DNA of 64,000 nt. It comes from Perognathus longimembris pacificus. Its lineage: Eukaryota; Chordata; Mammalia; Rodentia; Heteromyidae. The notes beneath the pieces are model-generated. The model saw nothing but the letters and a program-made list of their open reading frames with translations, had not been told where the DNA came from and did not search any database. Location: NCBI RefSeq assembly GCF_023159225.1, contig NC_063169.1, forward strand, positions 55,081,934 through 55,145,933. The letters are read 5' to 3'. Positions within the stretch are counted from its first letter, which is position 1, and each line of letters begins with the position of its first letter. This document shows positions 11,591 through 23,082 of the stretch, piece by piece. A program made the position numbers and the translations under genes.

Positions 11591-11603
11591 CATGTATGAG
11601 TAA

Positions 11604-12048
11604 AAGGCACTGGTGACTCACACTTGTAAACCCTAGCTGTTCAGGAGGCTGAGATCTAAGGATCACGATTTGAAGCCAGCCTGGGTAGGAAAGCCTGTAA
11701 GACTCTTAATCTCTAATCTACCATCAAAAGGCCAGAGTGGGGGCTGGGGATATAGCCTAGTGGCAAGAGTGCCTGCCTCGGATACACGAGGCCCTAGGTT
11801 CGATTCCCCAGCAGAAAATGGCCAGAAGCGGCGCTGTGGCTCAAGTGGCAGAGTGCTAGCCTTGAGCGGGGAGAAGCCAGGGACAGTGCTCAGGCCCTGA
11901 GTCCAAGGCCCAGGACTGGCCAAAAAAAAAAAAAAAAAAAAAGGCCAGCGTGGTGCTGTGGCTCAAGTGATAGATCACTAGCCTGATCACAAAAGTTGTT
12001 CAGGAACAGTATCTAGGCCCTGAGTTCAAGCCCCAGGACTGGGGTGGG
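11604..12048 (+). mobile_element. B1-headed Geo SINE interrupted by an IDL-Geo
   Basis: The head runs 11604-11737 and the Geo tail resumes at 11941. The break, inside the A-rich linker before Geo, is filled by the young IDL-Geo. The flanks AAAAGGCCAGAGTGG and AAAAGGCCAGCGTGG are the target duplication with one difference. Confidence 0.85.
11738..11940 (+). mobile_element. IDL-Geo SINE, young subfamily, nested
   Basis: It has the same diagnostic variants as the copy at 6894 but lacks about 12 bases of the linker after CCCCAGCA. It inserted into the older SINE at 11604-12048. Confidence 0.95.
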
Positions 12049-12081
12049 GGTGGAGAGAGAGAAAGGGGGGGGGAGAACTCC

Positions 12082-12210
12082 TGTTGAGGTGATATGATGA
12101 TGCATACCTTTAATCCTGGCACTTGGCAGCTTAGATAGGTTTGTAGGTAGAGTTCAAGTTTGAGATCAGCCTGAGCTATACAGTAAGACTGTATCTCAGA
12201 AATGAACCAA
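12082..12210 (+). mobile_element. B1-like SINE
   Basis: TACCTTTAATCCTGGCACTT then GAGATCAGCCTGAGCTATAC. No Geo tail. Confidence 0.65.
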
Positions 12211-12744
12211 TCAAACAAACAAAAACCAGAGACAGAGGAGAGCAAAAGAGACAGAACTAGACAGGAAATGGAGGGGAGTGGAGGAAGGGGAAGGGAGGGA
12301 AAGAAAAAGACAATTAGCAGATTCATTAACATGGTACACTGTTTTTCTTGTAAGGATATGGCTTTGTAAGCACTAATTTATAGACAGAAGGAAACCTCTG
12401 GCTGCACTCTTGTACTCCAGGATGCTAGTGGAAAAGCACCTGATAGATATTTCCTGATCAAGAGGGAGATTTGCTACGACTACTAGCCTGGCCCTAAATC
12501 CTGGGGATTCTGACTCAGTGAGGCCAGAGTAACGCTCTGACATGCAGATATAATAAAGGCTCACATAATAGAAATCTGGCTTAAAACCCTGTCTTGAATG
12601 ATTTACAACAGGGATATCCATGAGATACTCCTCAGTAAATCGTACAAGTCCTAAATGTTGTCTAGTTGAAAAGAAAAGCAAGCTGAGAGCAGACAGTAAA
12701 TTGAAATTCCTTTTTTCTCTTTTTTTTCCTTTTTTTTTTTTTTG

Positions 12745-12992
12745 GAGGAGCGGGGTAGTAGTGCATGGTAGCCCATGGTAGTGCATATGCTAATCTCAGC
12801 ACTCAAGAAAGAGACTAAGAGACAAGAGAATCAAGAGTTTGGCAACAGCCTGGCTACATACAAAGATACTGCCAAGGGAAGGTAGAGAAAGAAGGGAAGA
12901 GGGAGGAAAAAAAGGGAGAAAAGGAATAAGAAAAGGAGGGAGAAAAAGGAAAAAGAGAAAGAAATGAGGGAAGGGGAGAGGAAAGAAGAGTG
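12745..12992 (+). mobile_element. B1-like SINE with long purine tail
   Basis: A diverged B1 body (TAATCTCAGCACTCAAG, CAGCCTGGCTACATAC) is followed by a purine-only A/G-rich tract from about 12875 to 12992 derived from its tail. Confidence 0.6.
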
Positions 12993-13068
12993 AATCATTT
13001 TCTTCAATAGTTAGTTAGGTCACTACAAAACACAATATGACCAAAAGTGCATATATTACATATATATG

Positions 13069-13070
<2 letters not shown>

Positions 13071-13120
<50 letters not shown>
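13071..13120 (+). repeat. (AC)25 microsatellite
   Basis: Uninterrupted AC tract preceded by a short ATATAT stretch. Confidence 0.95.
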
Positions 13121-13122
<2 letters not shown>

Positions 13123-13162
13123 TTTCAGCAACAATTTAAGACACTTATTTATTTTTTATCTT

Positions 13163-13383
13163 TGGCCAGTCCTAGAGTTAACTCAAGGCCTTGGCCCTGT
13201 CCTTAAGCTTTTTTGTTCAAGGCTAATGATCTGAGCCACTTGAGCCACAATTCCACTTCTGGCTTTTTAGTAGCTAATTGGAGATAAAGACTTTCCTATC
13301 CAGGCTGGATTTAAACCATGATCCTCAGATCTCAGTTTTCTGAGTAGCTAGGATTACAGAGATGAGCCACCAGTACCTGGCTA
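13163..13383 (-). mobile_element. B1-headed Geo SINE
   Basis: Reversed Geo (GGCCAGTCCTAGAG, CTTGAGCCACAATTCC) and reversed head (CTCAGTTTTCTGAGTAGCTA). Confidence 0.8.
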
Positions 13384-13608
13384 AGAAACTGACTTAAAAC
13401 AAAGAACAGTAATACATTTAACACTAATATTGAGATGATGGAATGAGAAATGAATTAACAAATGTCATTTTTTTCTGCCCACATATTCATTTTTTTAAGT
13501 TTCTATTGTCTTTAAGTAGTTGTATGAAGAAGCTGCTATTTAACAAAGCAGTTTATGAATACCATATATCTTGATTTTGTATGAAAAAAATTTCCAGCAC
13601 CAAGCGCT

Positions 13609-13622
13609 CTGCCAGAGGGCGA
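13609..13622 (+). promoter_or_regulatory. Weak candidate CTCF motif
   Basis: CTGCCAGAGGGCGA matches 11 of 14 positions of the CTCF core by eye, in a repeat-free stretch (13384-13860). Motif evidence only. Confidence 0.25.
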
Positions 13623-13861
13623 CGCCATTTCAAGCACAGGTAGTTGCAACAGGAACAGGAAGCTGGCTCCAGGTTGAGCAATTATGATGTGCTACATTCA
13701 CCTGACATGTTTGGCATTGAAAACAAATGCAAATTGAGACCTGAGATGCCAAGGCCCACTCGTCATGACCCTCTCCTTCCTAAGTCATTTGCCTTAAGCC
13801 TTGGGCGTGTCTAGCATTGTACCTACCCCACAACCTCCACCTCGTCTGCAGGGCCCACTTT

Positions 13862-13952
13862 GTTTTTGTTTTTTGCCATGCTGAGGGGTGAACCCAGGGC
13901 ATCGCACATGCTAGGCAAGCACTCTCTCACCGAGCCACATCACCAGCTGCAA
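13862..13952 (-). mobile_element. ID-like SINE monomer
   Basis: GGGTGAACCCAGGGCATCGC and GCTAGGCAAGCACTCTCTCA are the reversed B- and A-box portions of a tRNA-Ala/ID element. Confidence 0.7.
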
Positions 13953-14655
13953 AGGCCATGTCTATGAGAGTAAGAAAGAAAACACAAGCAGTGAGAAATA
14001 ATAAAATAAAAAACTGTCTAACTACAAGTTGGCCCACCAAAATTTCCCAGGATCGATGCCTAATTACAAAGGGAGCTAAACTCGCAATGCTTGATGTGCT
14101 TATTATAATCCAGTTAACTCTAGCAGTTAGGAGAGAGATGGGCTGATTGACATTCTTTAAACCCACCATTTCCAGGGACTTACCAAAGACATCTAGAATA
14201 TATAGTAATGGAATAAATAAGTAAGCTGGAACAAGGCGTGGAAAGTATTTTCTCCCTAAGTTTTTGTTGTTTTTGTCTTGATCTTTTTTTTTTTTTAAGG
14301 AAGGAGGGCCATAAAATAAAATTAGGATCAATGACGTTCAAAATGACATATTCTCTATAAAATGTGCATCAGAGCTTGGATTCAAACTTGTAAAGAAGTC
14401 GATGACACAAAATTGTTTAAGAATTTAACACAGGGATGAGATGAAAAAACCAAACCAACTGCAAAGCACCAATTTGCAAGTGCAATGTACAAATGAATAC
14501 TACTGCTGCATGCAGAGCTCTTGGTTCATTTAAACTATGGGTACCAAAAGAGGTCTGAGAAACTAAATAATATCCATCAAAACCTTAGAAATACTTTCTT
14601 AATTTCTAAGAGTTGAAGAGGAAGACCAAATAAATCATTAAGAAGTTACCTTGAG

Positions 14656-14857
14656 GGGCTGAGGATATGGCCTAGTGGCAAGAGTGCTTGCCTCCTATAC
14701 ATGAGGCCCTGGGTTCAATTCCCCAGCACCACATATACAGAAAACAGCCAGAAGTGGTGCTGTGGCTCAAAGTGGCAGAGTACTAGCCTTGAGCAAAAAG
14801 AAGCCAGGGACAGTGCTCAGGCCCTGAGTCCAAGCCCCAGAACTGGCCAAAAAAAAA
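14656..14857 (+). mobile_element. IDL-Geo SINE
   Basis: Full dimer. AAGAAGTTACCTTGAG flanks it exactly at 14640-14655 and 14858-14873. A third copy of the duplication lies beyond the next element. Confidence 0.95.
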
Positions 14858-14873
14858 AAGAAGTTACCTTGAG

Positions 14874-14990
14874 GGGGGAATGAGGGAGGAGGTAACAAAC
14901 ACTGCAAGAAATGTATCCAACACCTAATGTATGAAACTGTAACCTCTCTGTACATCACTTTGACAATAAATAAGAAAAAATTCAAAAAAA
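14874..14990 (+). mobile_element. 5'-truncated L1 3' end
   Basis: A G-rich start, then ATGAAACTGTAACCTCTCTG, TACATCACTTTGACAATAAA and an A-rich tail. It is flanked by AAGAAGTTACCTTGA at 14858-14872 and 14991-15005, so it is itself a target-primed insertion. Confidence 0.8.
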
Positions 14991-15069
14991 AAGAAGTTAC
15001 CTTGAAATTAGAACACTAAAACAAATAATGATAGAACAATCATAACCTAATGGTTGAGGTTTTTGTCTT

Positions 15070-15323
15070 GTTTTGTTTTGGTGGATCGTGGGGCTTGAAC
15101 TCTGGGCCTGGGCACTGTCCCTGAGCTCTTTCTTCAGCTCAAGGCTAGGGCTCTACCACTTGAACCTCAGAGCCACTTCTGGTTTTCTGGTGGTTATTTT
15201 GGAGATAAGAGTCTCATGGATTTTCCTGCCTAGGCTGCCTTTGAACCGGCTTTGAACCACAATCCTCAGATCTCAGCCTACTGAGTAGCTCAGATTACAG
15301 GAGTGAACCACAGACACCTGGCC
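15070..15323 (-). mobile_element. B1-headed Geo SINE
   Basis: Reversed Geo with GGGGCTTGAACTCTGGGCC and reversed head with CTCAGCCTACTGAGTAGCTC. A short duplication (CTTTGAACC twice, about 15239-15259) lies in the head. Confidence 0.8.
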
Positions 15324-15426
15324 AAATGATTGAGTTTTTAACCTATGGGAAGGGCAAGCTTCTTAGTATCTACCAAGAAAAAAAAAACAGAGTAACATAT
15401 AAAATGTAAACAAAAGAATCTTTCAC

Positions 15427-15560
15427 AAAGTGCTGTGGCTCAAGTGGTAGAGAGTTCAACTTGAGTGAAAATGCTCAGGGACAGTAGTACCTAAGACCTG
15501 AGTTTATGCCCCATGAGCAGGGGGGGAGGGGAGAAAGAGAGAGAGAGAGAGAGAGAGAGA
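15427..15560 (+). mobile_element. Geo-only SINE fragment with GA tail
   Basis: It starts within Geo (GTGCTGTGGCTCAAGTGGTA) with no recognisable head, and ends in a G- and GA-rich tract (15520-15560). Confidence 0.7.
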
Positions 15561-16090
15561 ATATCTTTCCAATTGAGGTGAAGAGGAAAAAAGAGCTTAA
15601 AAGAAAATCAGTCCAAAGTAAATTATCACAAGAAGGACTGAGGCAAGACTAATGTTAAGCAGCGAGAAAAAAGGAATTCATGATCTTAATGATCTGAAAC
15701 AGAGCAACATGACTGACATATGAGAAGCCCACATCAAAAGCAATAGCATTCAAATGTTTATTAGAGACTCATACCCTCTCCCCAAGAGAAGTTAATCCTA
15801 GCAAGTTGGAATCATTATTTATAACATCAGTCAATTGTTTAAGAAAGAGCTAGAGGCAGTAACAACTTCACAAAGGACTCCATTACTGCAAGAACGGAAT
15901 ATGACTAATTCAAGAGAAGGAAATGACATAAGTTATATCCAACAATATACGTCACAAAGAACCTTAAATGTAAAAGAAAATGTAAATCGAACTTTTAAAG
16001 TAACAAGGGTGAGGTCCTGAGATCAATCCCAGCACCAGAAAAATACATAAATAAAGCACATAATTTTTCAAGGTATATTTTATCACCTAT

Positions 16091-16123
16091 CACACACACA
16101 CACAACACACACACACACACACA
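16091..16123 (+). repeat. CA microsatellite
   Basis: About 16 CA units with one extra A. Confidence 0.9.
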
Positions 16124-16224
16124 AAATGCACATAGACTAGAAGGTAGGGGACACCCCAAACGTGCTGAGTGTAGGAAACCCCAGAGAAACTATATATATT
16201 GCCACCATTGTCACAGCAAGGCCA

Positions 16225-16400
16225 CCCTTCAGAGTCAGCTTCCACGACTGGGTCCTTCTGCGACAAGCTATGTGGCTTAGGAGTCCAGCCTCAGAGCTGC
16301 CTCAGCTTCCTCCTCTGCTGGTGAGAATATACCCCCTAACCTGCGAGGAACCGGTAACAATCGAGTGATGGTATGTGTTCAGAAAATACTCTGTACTGTG
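16225..16400 (+). mobile_element. MIR
   Basis: CTATGTGGCTTAGGAGTCC, CTGCCTCAGCTTCCTCCTCT, GGTGAGAATATACCCCCTAA and CCTGCGAGG occur in the order of the MIR consensus (GTGACCTTGGGCAAG, GCCTCAGTTTCCTCATCTGT, AATGGGGATAATA, CCTACCTC). Confidence 0.65.
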
Positions 16401-16771
16401 GACTCAAAAAACTTCAAAGCGTTTGAAAGCAAACACATTCAAAATGTTTCTATTCTCAAACAAATAAGTAAACACAAAAGGAAAAGCTTGCAGCAATGTA
16501 CACATATGGGATATGGGAGGAGGATGATTTAAGAGACTGAACAGTAAAAGTAACAAGGTTTGAAAGTGTGGCGTGAGATGATGCCAGCACAAACAGACAA
16601 AGCAAATGGCTTTAGAATGACCTCGCACAGAGGGACAAAGCAGTAAGCAAGAACACACTTCATTGTGACCATGAGGAAGAACAAGAGATGGTGGAGTCTA
16701 ACACCAACCATCTCAACTTCAACATGCAAACAATTGCCTAAAGAACAAAGCCTTGTTCAAAGGAAGATCCT

Positions 16772-17008
16772 AAGCCGGGCACAGGGGCTCACGCTTGTGA
16801 TCCTAGCTATTCAGGAGGCTGAGATCTGAGGACTGTGGTTCAAAGCCAGCCTAGGCAGGGAAGTCCATGTGACTCCTATCTCCAATTAACCACCAGAAAA
16901 CTGGAAGTGGGGCTGTGGCTCAAAGTGGCAGAGTGCTGCCTTAAGCAAAGAAGCTCAGGGACCAACACTCAAGCCCTGAGTTCAAGCCCCATGACCAACT
17001 AAAAATTA
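16772..17008 (+). mobile_element. B1-headed Geo SINE
   Basis: GCCGGGCACAGGGGCTCACG begins the head, and Geo follows CTCCAATTAACCACC. All modules are present. Confidence 0.9.
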
Positions 17009-18310
17009 AAAAATAAAGACTCTAAGACTTTAGGTCTGGGGTCAGGTCAGGCCAGAACTCGGTGTTTCTGGAAGCACAGATGGCAATGGTGCCTTATGGA
17101 CCACACTTCAAGAAGCAGAGCCGGAAATGCACCAGGAATCAGAAAGGGAAAACAGAAGATGATCAAGGGTGAGAGGTGACGGAATGACCCAGGTCAAACC
17201 TGAGATTGCAGAAGCTCAATAATGAGTTCCGTGCTCTGCGAGTGCTACTAAATTGAGAGTAATTCATGCAGACATAGGGCAGAACTGGACTGATGAAATT
17301 AAGACTGCCTACGGAAATCAAGTAAAGGCAAGGCAGACCAAATGGTCTCCTGTTTGTCCAAGAGGTCACACAGAAAGGGCAGCCGCGGCTGCCTCCTCCT
17401 CTTGTCTTTCTTCCACCTGCACTAAATTCATCTCTTTTGAAGAATGTGATGTTTCTGGGGCCCTAACATGTAGCAGAGAAGGTGTCTGTAAATCCTTGAG
17501 AGATCTTTGGAAAGTTTCATCTTCTAACCCAAACTCCCAAAATAGCTGTACCTGCCTCTACTGCTTTTCTTACAGGCTTTGCTGGAGTTCAGTCAGCTAA
17601 ACAAAAGAATGAACTATTTACTTCTGTGTTAACATCCTGATTCGAGATGGGCAGTTCATTTCCAAAATCACATCTTTTCCCCTATTTCTAGTCTAAAATC
17701 AACACACACACCACCTTACTTTGTAACTACTTGGTCTCCTTTCTAGACAGTAAACCCTGAGAGTAAGACTTAGAACCATGAATATGAATTTGATGATACT
17801 GATGGCATTTGATGGCTCACAGTACTCTTGAAGGAACAGTGTCGAGTGGAAAAGCCATGTCAAAGGTGTTTTACTTCAGTCTTCAGCATCAGCCCAGATT
17901 CTGGTGCCTGCAACAAGCAGCACCAGTGACTACAACACTGCACTGAGAGCATCAGACTAGCAGAAGGCTGTCTTCTCTAGTTTGGATTGATCAAGTGATC
18001 CCTGGCATGGAAGTGTGCACATCATTCCATCTGACTTCTCAGCCAACAAATCAATGCTGATGCAGGAAAGAACCAACTGGGAACGCCTATCCAGTCCTGC
18101 CTGATGGTTAGCTTAATTCATTTCTGAATCTCTTACTCAAATTTTGGAAATAAACTCTGTCAATGCAAGGATCTCTCCCCCTCTAAAGGCGCATTTTCTC
18201 AGTTGACAGTAGATTGGTAGGTTATGTAACCCGGTGATTTTGCCAAGTCACGAACCACACCTGAGTTTTCTCTGTGAAGGCAAAACTTTAAGTGTTAAAA
18301 ATAAAGAAAT
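17009..18310. other. Intron stretch without recognised repeats or genes
   Basis: About 1.3 kb with no SINE or LINE recognised. A 115-residue plus-strand frame at 17253-17600 shows no domain and is treated as chance. Confidence 0.45.
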
Positions 18311-18475
18311 AAAAGCTGGTACTGGTAGCTCATGACTAATCCTAGCTACTCAGAAGGCTGAGATCTGAGGATTACAGTTTGAAGACAGCAGGACAGGAAA
18401 ATCCATGAGATTCTTATCTCCAAGTTAACAAAAAAGTCAGATGTGGAGCAGTGGCTTGGAAACACTCCATAAAGA
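18311..18475 (+). mobile_element. B1 head with truncated Geo tail
   Basis: TAGCTCATGACTAATCCTAG and CTCAGAAGGCTGAGATCTGA form the head. Geo is cut off soon after GTGGAGCAGTGGCTTGG. Confidence 0.75.
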
Positions 18476-18859
18476 AAAAAACAAACAAAAGTTCCTGACT
18501 CTACCCTCCACTGTAGATAAAGACTAGATCTAGAAGAGCAAACCCTTACCACCACCAACTTGTTCCTTCTAGGCTTCCTAGGCAAGAAATATAAAAAACA
18601 ATGACAATAATTGTATGCTATACCAACGTTTTAGACCCTAACACTGTACTGATTTAACTACTAACATGGCTATTCATATTAGGACAAAGTAGCATAAATA
18701 CACATATATACAACACACACATACACCCCAGGATGTGTATATTCACACTACATACATATAAACTAAAAGAACTCCTCACCTCAATCATCTGGAGAGAAAA
18801 ATGAATTTTTATAGTAGTCTGACACTACATGCCAATCATATAGTAGATATGAGAATTTC

Positions 18860-19000
18860 AGGCAGGAGATGTAGCTCTGTAATTGAGCACCTGCCAAGCA
18901 TTCATGAGGCCCTAGATTCAATAACCATCATAGGGAGAGGGGGAGGGAGAAAAAGAAGGAAGGCAAAAAAAGAAAGAAGAGGAGGGGAGAGAAGATGAGA
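18860..19000 (+). mobile_element. ID-like SINE with purine-rich tail
   Basis: GATGTAGCTCTGTAATTGAG and GAGGCCCTAGATTCAATAAC are A- and B-box regions. The tail is a GGGAGAAAAAG-type tract. Confidence 0.7.
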
Positions 19001-19060
19001 ATTCATTTATTTCAGTCCTGTACTCTAAAATATTCTTGGCACTTTCTGGAAAACCTCAAA

Positions 19061-19118
19061 GTTTTGTTTTGTTTTTGTTTTGTTTTGTCTTTGTTTTGTT
19101 TTTGTTTTGTTTTGTTTG
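19061..19118 (+). repeat. (GTTTT)n tract
   Basis: Pentameric GTTTT repeats representing the evolved A-tail of the minus-strand IDL-Geo that follows. Confidence 0.85.
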
Positions 19119-19307
19119 CCAGTCCTGGGGCTTGGATTCAGAGCCTGAGCATTGTCCCTGGTTTCTTTTTGCTCAAGGCTAGCACTCTACCTCTTGAGCC
19201 ACAGCACCACTTCCGGCTTTTTCTGCATATGTGGTGCCCAGGAATCGAACCCAGGGCTTCATGCATGCTAGACAAGCACTCTACCACTAAGCCACATTCC
19301 CAGCCCC
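19119..19307 (-). mobile_element. IDL-Geo SINE
   Basis: Reversed full dimer: GCCAGTCCTGGGGCTTGG through ATGTGGTGCCCAGGAATCG to CACATTCCCAGCCCC. Confidence 0.95.
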
Positions 19308-20010
19308 TCAGTTATTTCTTAAGTGTTCAATCAAATACACACATCCTTAAGACCTATTCTTCCATAGTCACTCCTTGTGGTCACTGTTTACACATTTCTT
19401 TCACCCTACCCTCCATATGGTATATCGGGGGACCATTCTGATGCTTAGCTCTCAGCACTCAGGCAAATTAGTTACTAATTTAATATTAGTTACTTTGTAA
19501 CTGACAGCTTTATCCTCAGACTTTGTAACAATGTCTTACCTCAGTAAGGCAGTCTCAGTTCCAACATTCTAATTTATCCTGAGAAACCATGAGCATTATT
19601 CAAATATATGGCTAATACTGATTTTGAACAACACTGAATTTGAATTATTTGTTTTCTGTTCTTCTTTCTTTATTGGTAGCACCTGACTGAATTGTTAAAC
19701 TAGTTAACAGAAACTTACACTAAAAAGACTGGCTAACTCTGCAAGTTTTTGGGCTCTGGCATATAACTGGACACTCATTTGGTATTTGTAGAGTAAATGA
19801 ATGCTGAATAAACTCAACGTTTTTATCAAAACACAGAAAGAACTGACAAGTGATCATGGAGCTCAACTACTTTCATACCAATGTCAGCTGTAAGAGGCAC
19901 GGCGAGGGCAAGGCGGGAATTCCTGACAAAGCACAGTTGTGTTCCGTGGGAATAACTTCAAAAATAAACGTTCAGAAAACGGGGGAGAACACAGAAAGGG
20001 GTGACACTGA
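19308..20010. other. Intron stretch without recognised repeats
   Basis: AT-rich unique sequence, no gene or repeat recognised. Confidence 0.4.
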
Positions 20011-20027
20011 CCAAGAAGTAATGTACT

Positions 20028-20233
20028 TGGGCTGGGGATATAGCCTAGTGGCAAGAGTGCCTGCCTCGGATACACGAGGCCCTAGGTTCAATTCCCCAGC
20101 ACCACATATACAGAAAACGGCTAGAAGCGGCGCTGTGGCTCAAGTGGCGGAGTGCTAGCCTTGAGCGGGAAGAAGCCAGGGACGGTGCTCGGGCCCTGAG
20201 TCCAAGGCCCAGGACTGGCCAAAAAAAAAAAAA
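20028..20233 (+). mobile_element. IDL-Geo SINE, young subfamily
   Basis: Young-subfamily variants are present, with a few private changes (for example GGCTAGAAG). Exact target duplication AAGAAGTAATGTACT at 20013-20027 and 20234-20248. Confidence 0.97.
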
Positions 20234-20245
20234 AAGAAGTAATGT

Positions 20246-20320
20246 ACTCATAACCTTAATTATGGGATTGTAAACCCCTTTATACAACTACTTAAAAACA
20301 ACAATAATTTTTTAATACAA
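20246..20320 (+). mobile_element. Possible L1 3'-end remnant
   Basis: GGGATTGTAAACCCCTTTAT followed by ACAACTACTTAAAAAC resembles the L1 terminal phrase seen at 2930 and 14940. Tentative. Confidence 0.35.
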
Positions 20321-20607
20321 TGTGGGGGGGGGGGTGTTGTTCCAATGTTCCAATAATCTTAAGAGCCTCCACTGACAGTCTGTACAGCTAGGAATGTTCT
20401 CTTTACAATATGATTGAATAAAGGTAGCTGTCAACAGTTCCACCTGCCTCCATTAGCCTGTCCCAGCAACCATTGCTGTGTTTTAACTCAATTATAAGTG
20501 AAGTAGCAAGGAAGTTCACCTCTAATCCCATCATGACCTCAAAGTTCCAAACTTGTGTCCCCCAATTTTTATATCAATATTACTTAAAATTACAAAGAAG
20601 CAGCTGG

Positions 20608-21095
20608 GCAATGGTGGCTCATGCCTGAAATCCTAGCTACTAAGGAGGCTAAGATCTGAGGATCACAACTCAAAGCCAGCCCAGGCAGGAAAGGACATCT
20701 GTGAGACTCTTTTGTTGTTGTTTATTTTGTTTTGTCAACTGTGGGTGGGGCTTGAACTCAGGCCCTAAGTGCTGTGCTGAGCTTTTTCATTCTAGGCTAA
20801 CATTCTACAACTTGGAGCCACAGGCTACTTCCGGTCTGGTAGTTAACAGGAGATGAGAGTCTCACAGACTTTCCTGCCTGGCTTTAAACAATGATCCTCA
20901 GATCTCAGCCTCCTGAATAGCTGGAATTCCAGGCGTGAGCCCACCAGTGCTTGGCTCTGTGAGTCTCTTATCTCCAATTAAGCACCAGAAAACCAGAAGT
21001 TAAGATGTGGCTCAAAATGGTAGGGCACTAACCTTGAGCACAAAAGCTCAGGGACAGAGCCCAGGCCCTGAGTTCAAGCCCCACAACCAAAAAAG
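20608..21095 (+). mobile_element. B1-headed Geo SINE interrupted by an antisense copy
   Basis: The head runs to TCTGTGAGACTCTT (20697-20710) and the element resumes at CTCTGTGAGTCTCTTATCTC (from about 20955) with an intact Geo tail. The repeated junction motif is the target duplication of the inner element. Confidence 0.85.
20711..20955 (-). mobile_element. B1-headed Geo SINE nested in the opposite orientation
   Basis: A T-rich start (reversed A-tail), reversed Geo and reversed head ending CACCAGTGCTTGGC. Confidence 0.85.
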
Positions 21096-21334
21096 AAAAA
21101 AAAATTTAAAGAAGCAATTTCTATACACAGATTTAGTTGCGAAGGCAACTGTCTAACTGCATTTGTGGCACTAAGACTTCTGCCTGATCATCTAAAAAGC
21201 CCCAAGCCTTAACAGGCAAGTAGACAGTAATGAGAAAGTGATTTGTATGAACCTAGGCTTCATAAATAGTACAGCAGGAAGAATGAATGCTATATATGAC
21301 ATCTAATTATGTATTTTTGAGATTTTCTTCAGAA

Positions 21335-21335
<1 letters not shown>

Positions 21336-21368
<33 letters not shown>
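21336..21368 (+). repeat. (AC)16 microsatellite
   Basis: Uninterrupted AC tract. Confidence 0.9.
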
Positions 21369-21370
<2 letters not shown>

Positions 21371-22460
21371 CTTTCTGCCAAAGTAAACAAAGTTTCTCTT
21401 AAAAGATTTGATACTGTGAAACCTTGTAAATTACCTATGTTGATTATTCTTTTCAAAGCCATGTTTCACAGAAATAATTACATCCTCGAATGACTACCTA
21501 AATATGTTTTTTTCAACATTCCAATATGCTAAAAAGAACAAGTTCTGAAGTTAAAACATTTTTTTATTTTCATAATTAATTGCACTCCAGCCACATTCCT
21601 GACAACAGTTCTTAAAACAACTTACCATTTGTCCATCTGGGTAAATACTTTCCAGCTATGAAATGCAGGCAGTGTTATCTTAACTTGATTAATCATTTTA
21701 TTTTAAATGAGAAAAGCAGGCTTATAGTCTAGGAGGTAGGAAAGTGAAGCCCTAACTGAATCTACTTGAAAAGAAAGGGAAGGAGAAAAAACTTTGTAGT
21801 TGTCACTTGACAGCCGTAAGCATTTACTCAGCAACAGGAGAAAGGAGATTTGGTTCCGCTATCCCAGGAACCAGCTTCTTTGCTCAGAAGCTTGCTTGCT
21901 CGATCTAACCTCCTCCGATGCTGCCTTGTCAGCTACAGTGGACCAAGCTGAATATTAATGAGTAAAAGCAGCCGGAACACAAGAAACTGAGCCAAGAGTA
22001 TGAGGACAGACAAGAAAAGAGCTCACTATTTTCAAGAAAACATCTTTTAAAAGTTCTGGGCTCCCAGAAGTCAGGCCAAAACAGAGAGAAACTGCCTTTG
22101 GATGAGGATAAATAAGTTTGAGCTTTGCCCATAGGGATGGTAAAAGACCTCTCTTCTTCTTTTGTGCCATCTGTTTTTCAAAAAGTTAAATCTGGGTTAA
22201 AGTGCATTCAGACTTGCACCAGAATTACTTGATTTGTCTGGGGGTACCACAAAATTCAGTGTTGGTAATCAAGAACTCGAAGGAAATGTACTTTATTTTA
22301 TTTTTTAGTGGCCATCTGGAAACTGTCAAATAACTTTTCCCCATCTACTCCTGGGAGCAATTTGGATACTACTTGGAAATACCTTAAAGATAAAATGCAC
22401 TATCTAAAAAACTTGAGAATCTGGCATAAACTGTACTTTATTCACCAAAAAATATTCAAT
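21369..22460. other. Intron stretch without recognised repeats or genes
   Basis: About 1.1 kb of AT-rich sequence, nothing recognised. Confidence 0.45.
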
Positions 22461-22464
22461 TCTC

Positions 22465-22676
22465 GGAGCTAGGAATATGGCCTAGTGGTAGAGTGCTCAC
22501 CTTGTATACATGAAGCCCTGGGTTTGATTCCTCAGCACCACATATACAGAAAAGGCTGGCGCTGTGGCTCAAGTGGTAGAGTGCTAGCCTTGTGCAAAAA
22601 GAAACCAGGGACAGTGCTCAGTCCCTGAGTTCAAGCCCCAGGACTAGCAAAAAAACAAAAAAAACAACAACAAAAA
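22465..22676 (+). mobile_element. IDL-Geo SINE
   Basis: The dimer has a shortened linker (AGAAAAGGCTGGCGCTG). Flanks TATTCAATTCTC (22453-22464) and TGTTCAATTCTC (22677-22688) are the target duplication with one difference. Confidence 0.93.
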
Positions 22677-22875
22677 TGTTCAATTCTCATGTAAAAACTC
22701 TTACTGATTACTGATTGAAACCTGAAAGTAAATAAAAGAAGTTCCGCTGATGGCCAGGCACCTTCAGGAGGGCGAATAAACCTAATAAAGAAGGTGAATG
22801 AGGACAGATTTGGCTGCTGTCATTTATTTGCATATATGAAAATAGAACAGAGATATGCTGTTTTGTTTTGTTTTT

Positions 22876-23052
22876 GCCAGTCCTGGGGCTTGAACTCAGG
22901 GCCTGAGCTTCTTTTTGCTCAAGGCTAGCACGCTACCACTTGAGCCACAGCGCCACTTCTAGATCTTTCTATACATGTGGTGCTGAGGAATCAAACCGCA
23001 GGGCTTCATGTATACAAGGCAAGCACTCTACCACTAGGCCACATTCGCAGAT
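22876..23052 (-). mobile_element. IDL-Geo SINE
   Basis: Reversed dimer lacking part of Geo (GGGCCTGAGCTTCTTTTTGC). It ends at a reversed ID head (CACTAGGCCACATTCGCAG). Confidence 0.92.
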
Positions 23053-23082
23053 TCTACTAATTTTTTTTTAAGGAAGAAGGAA

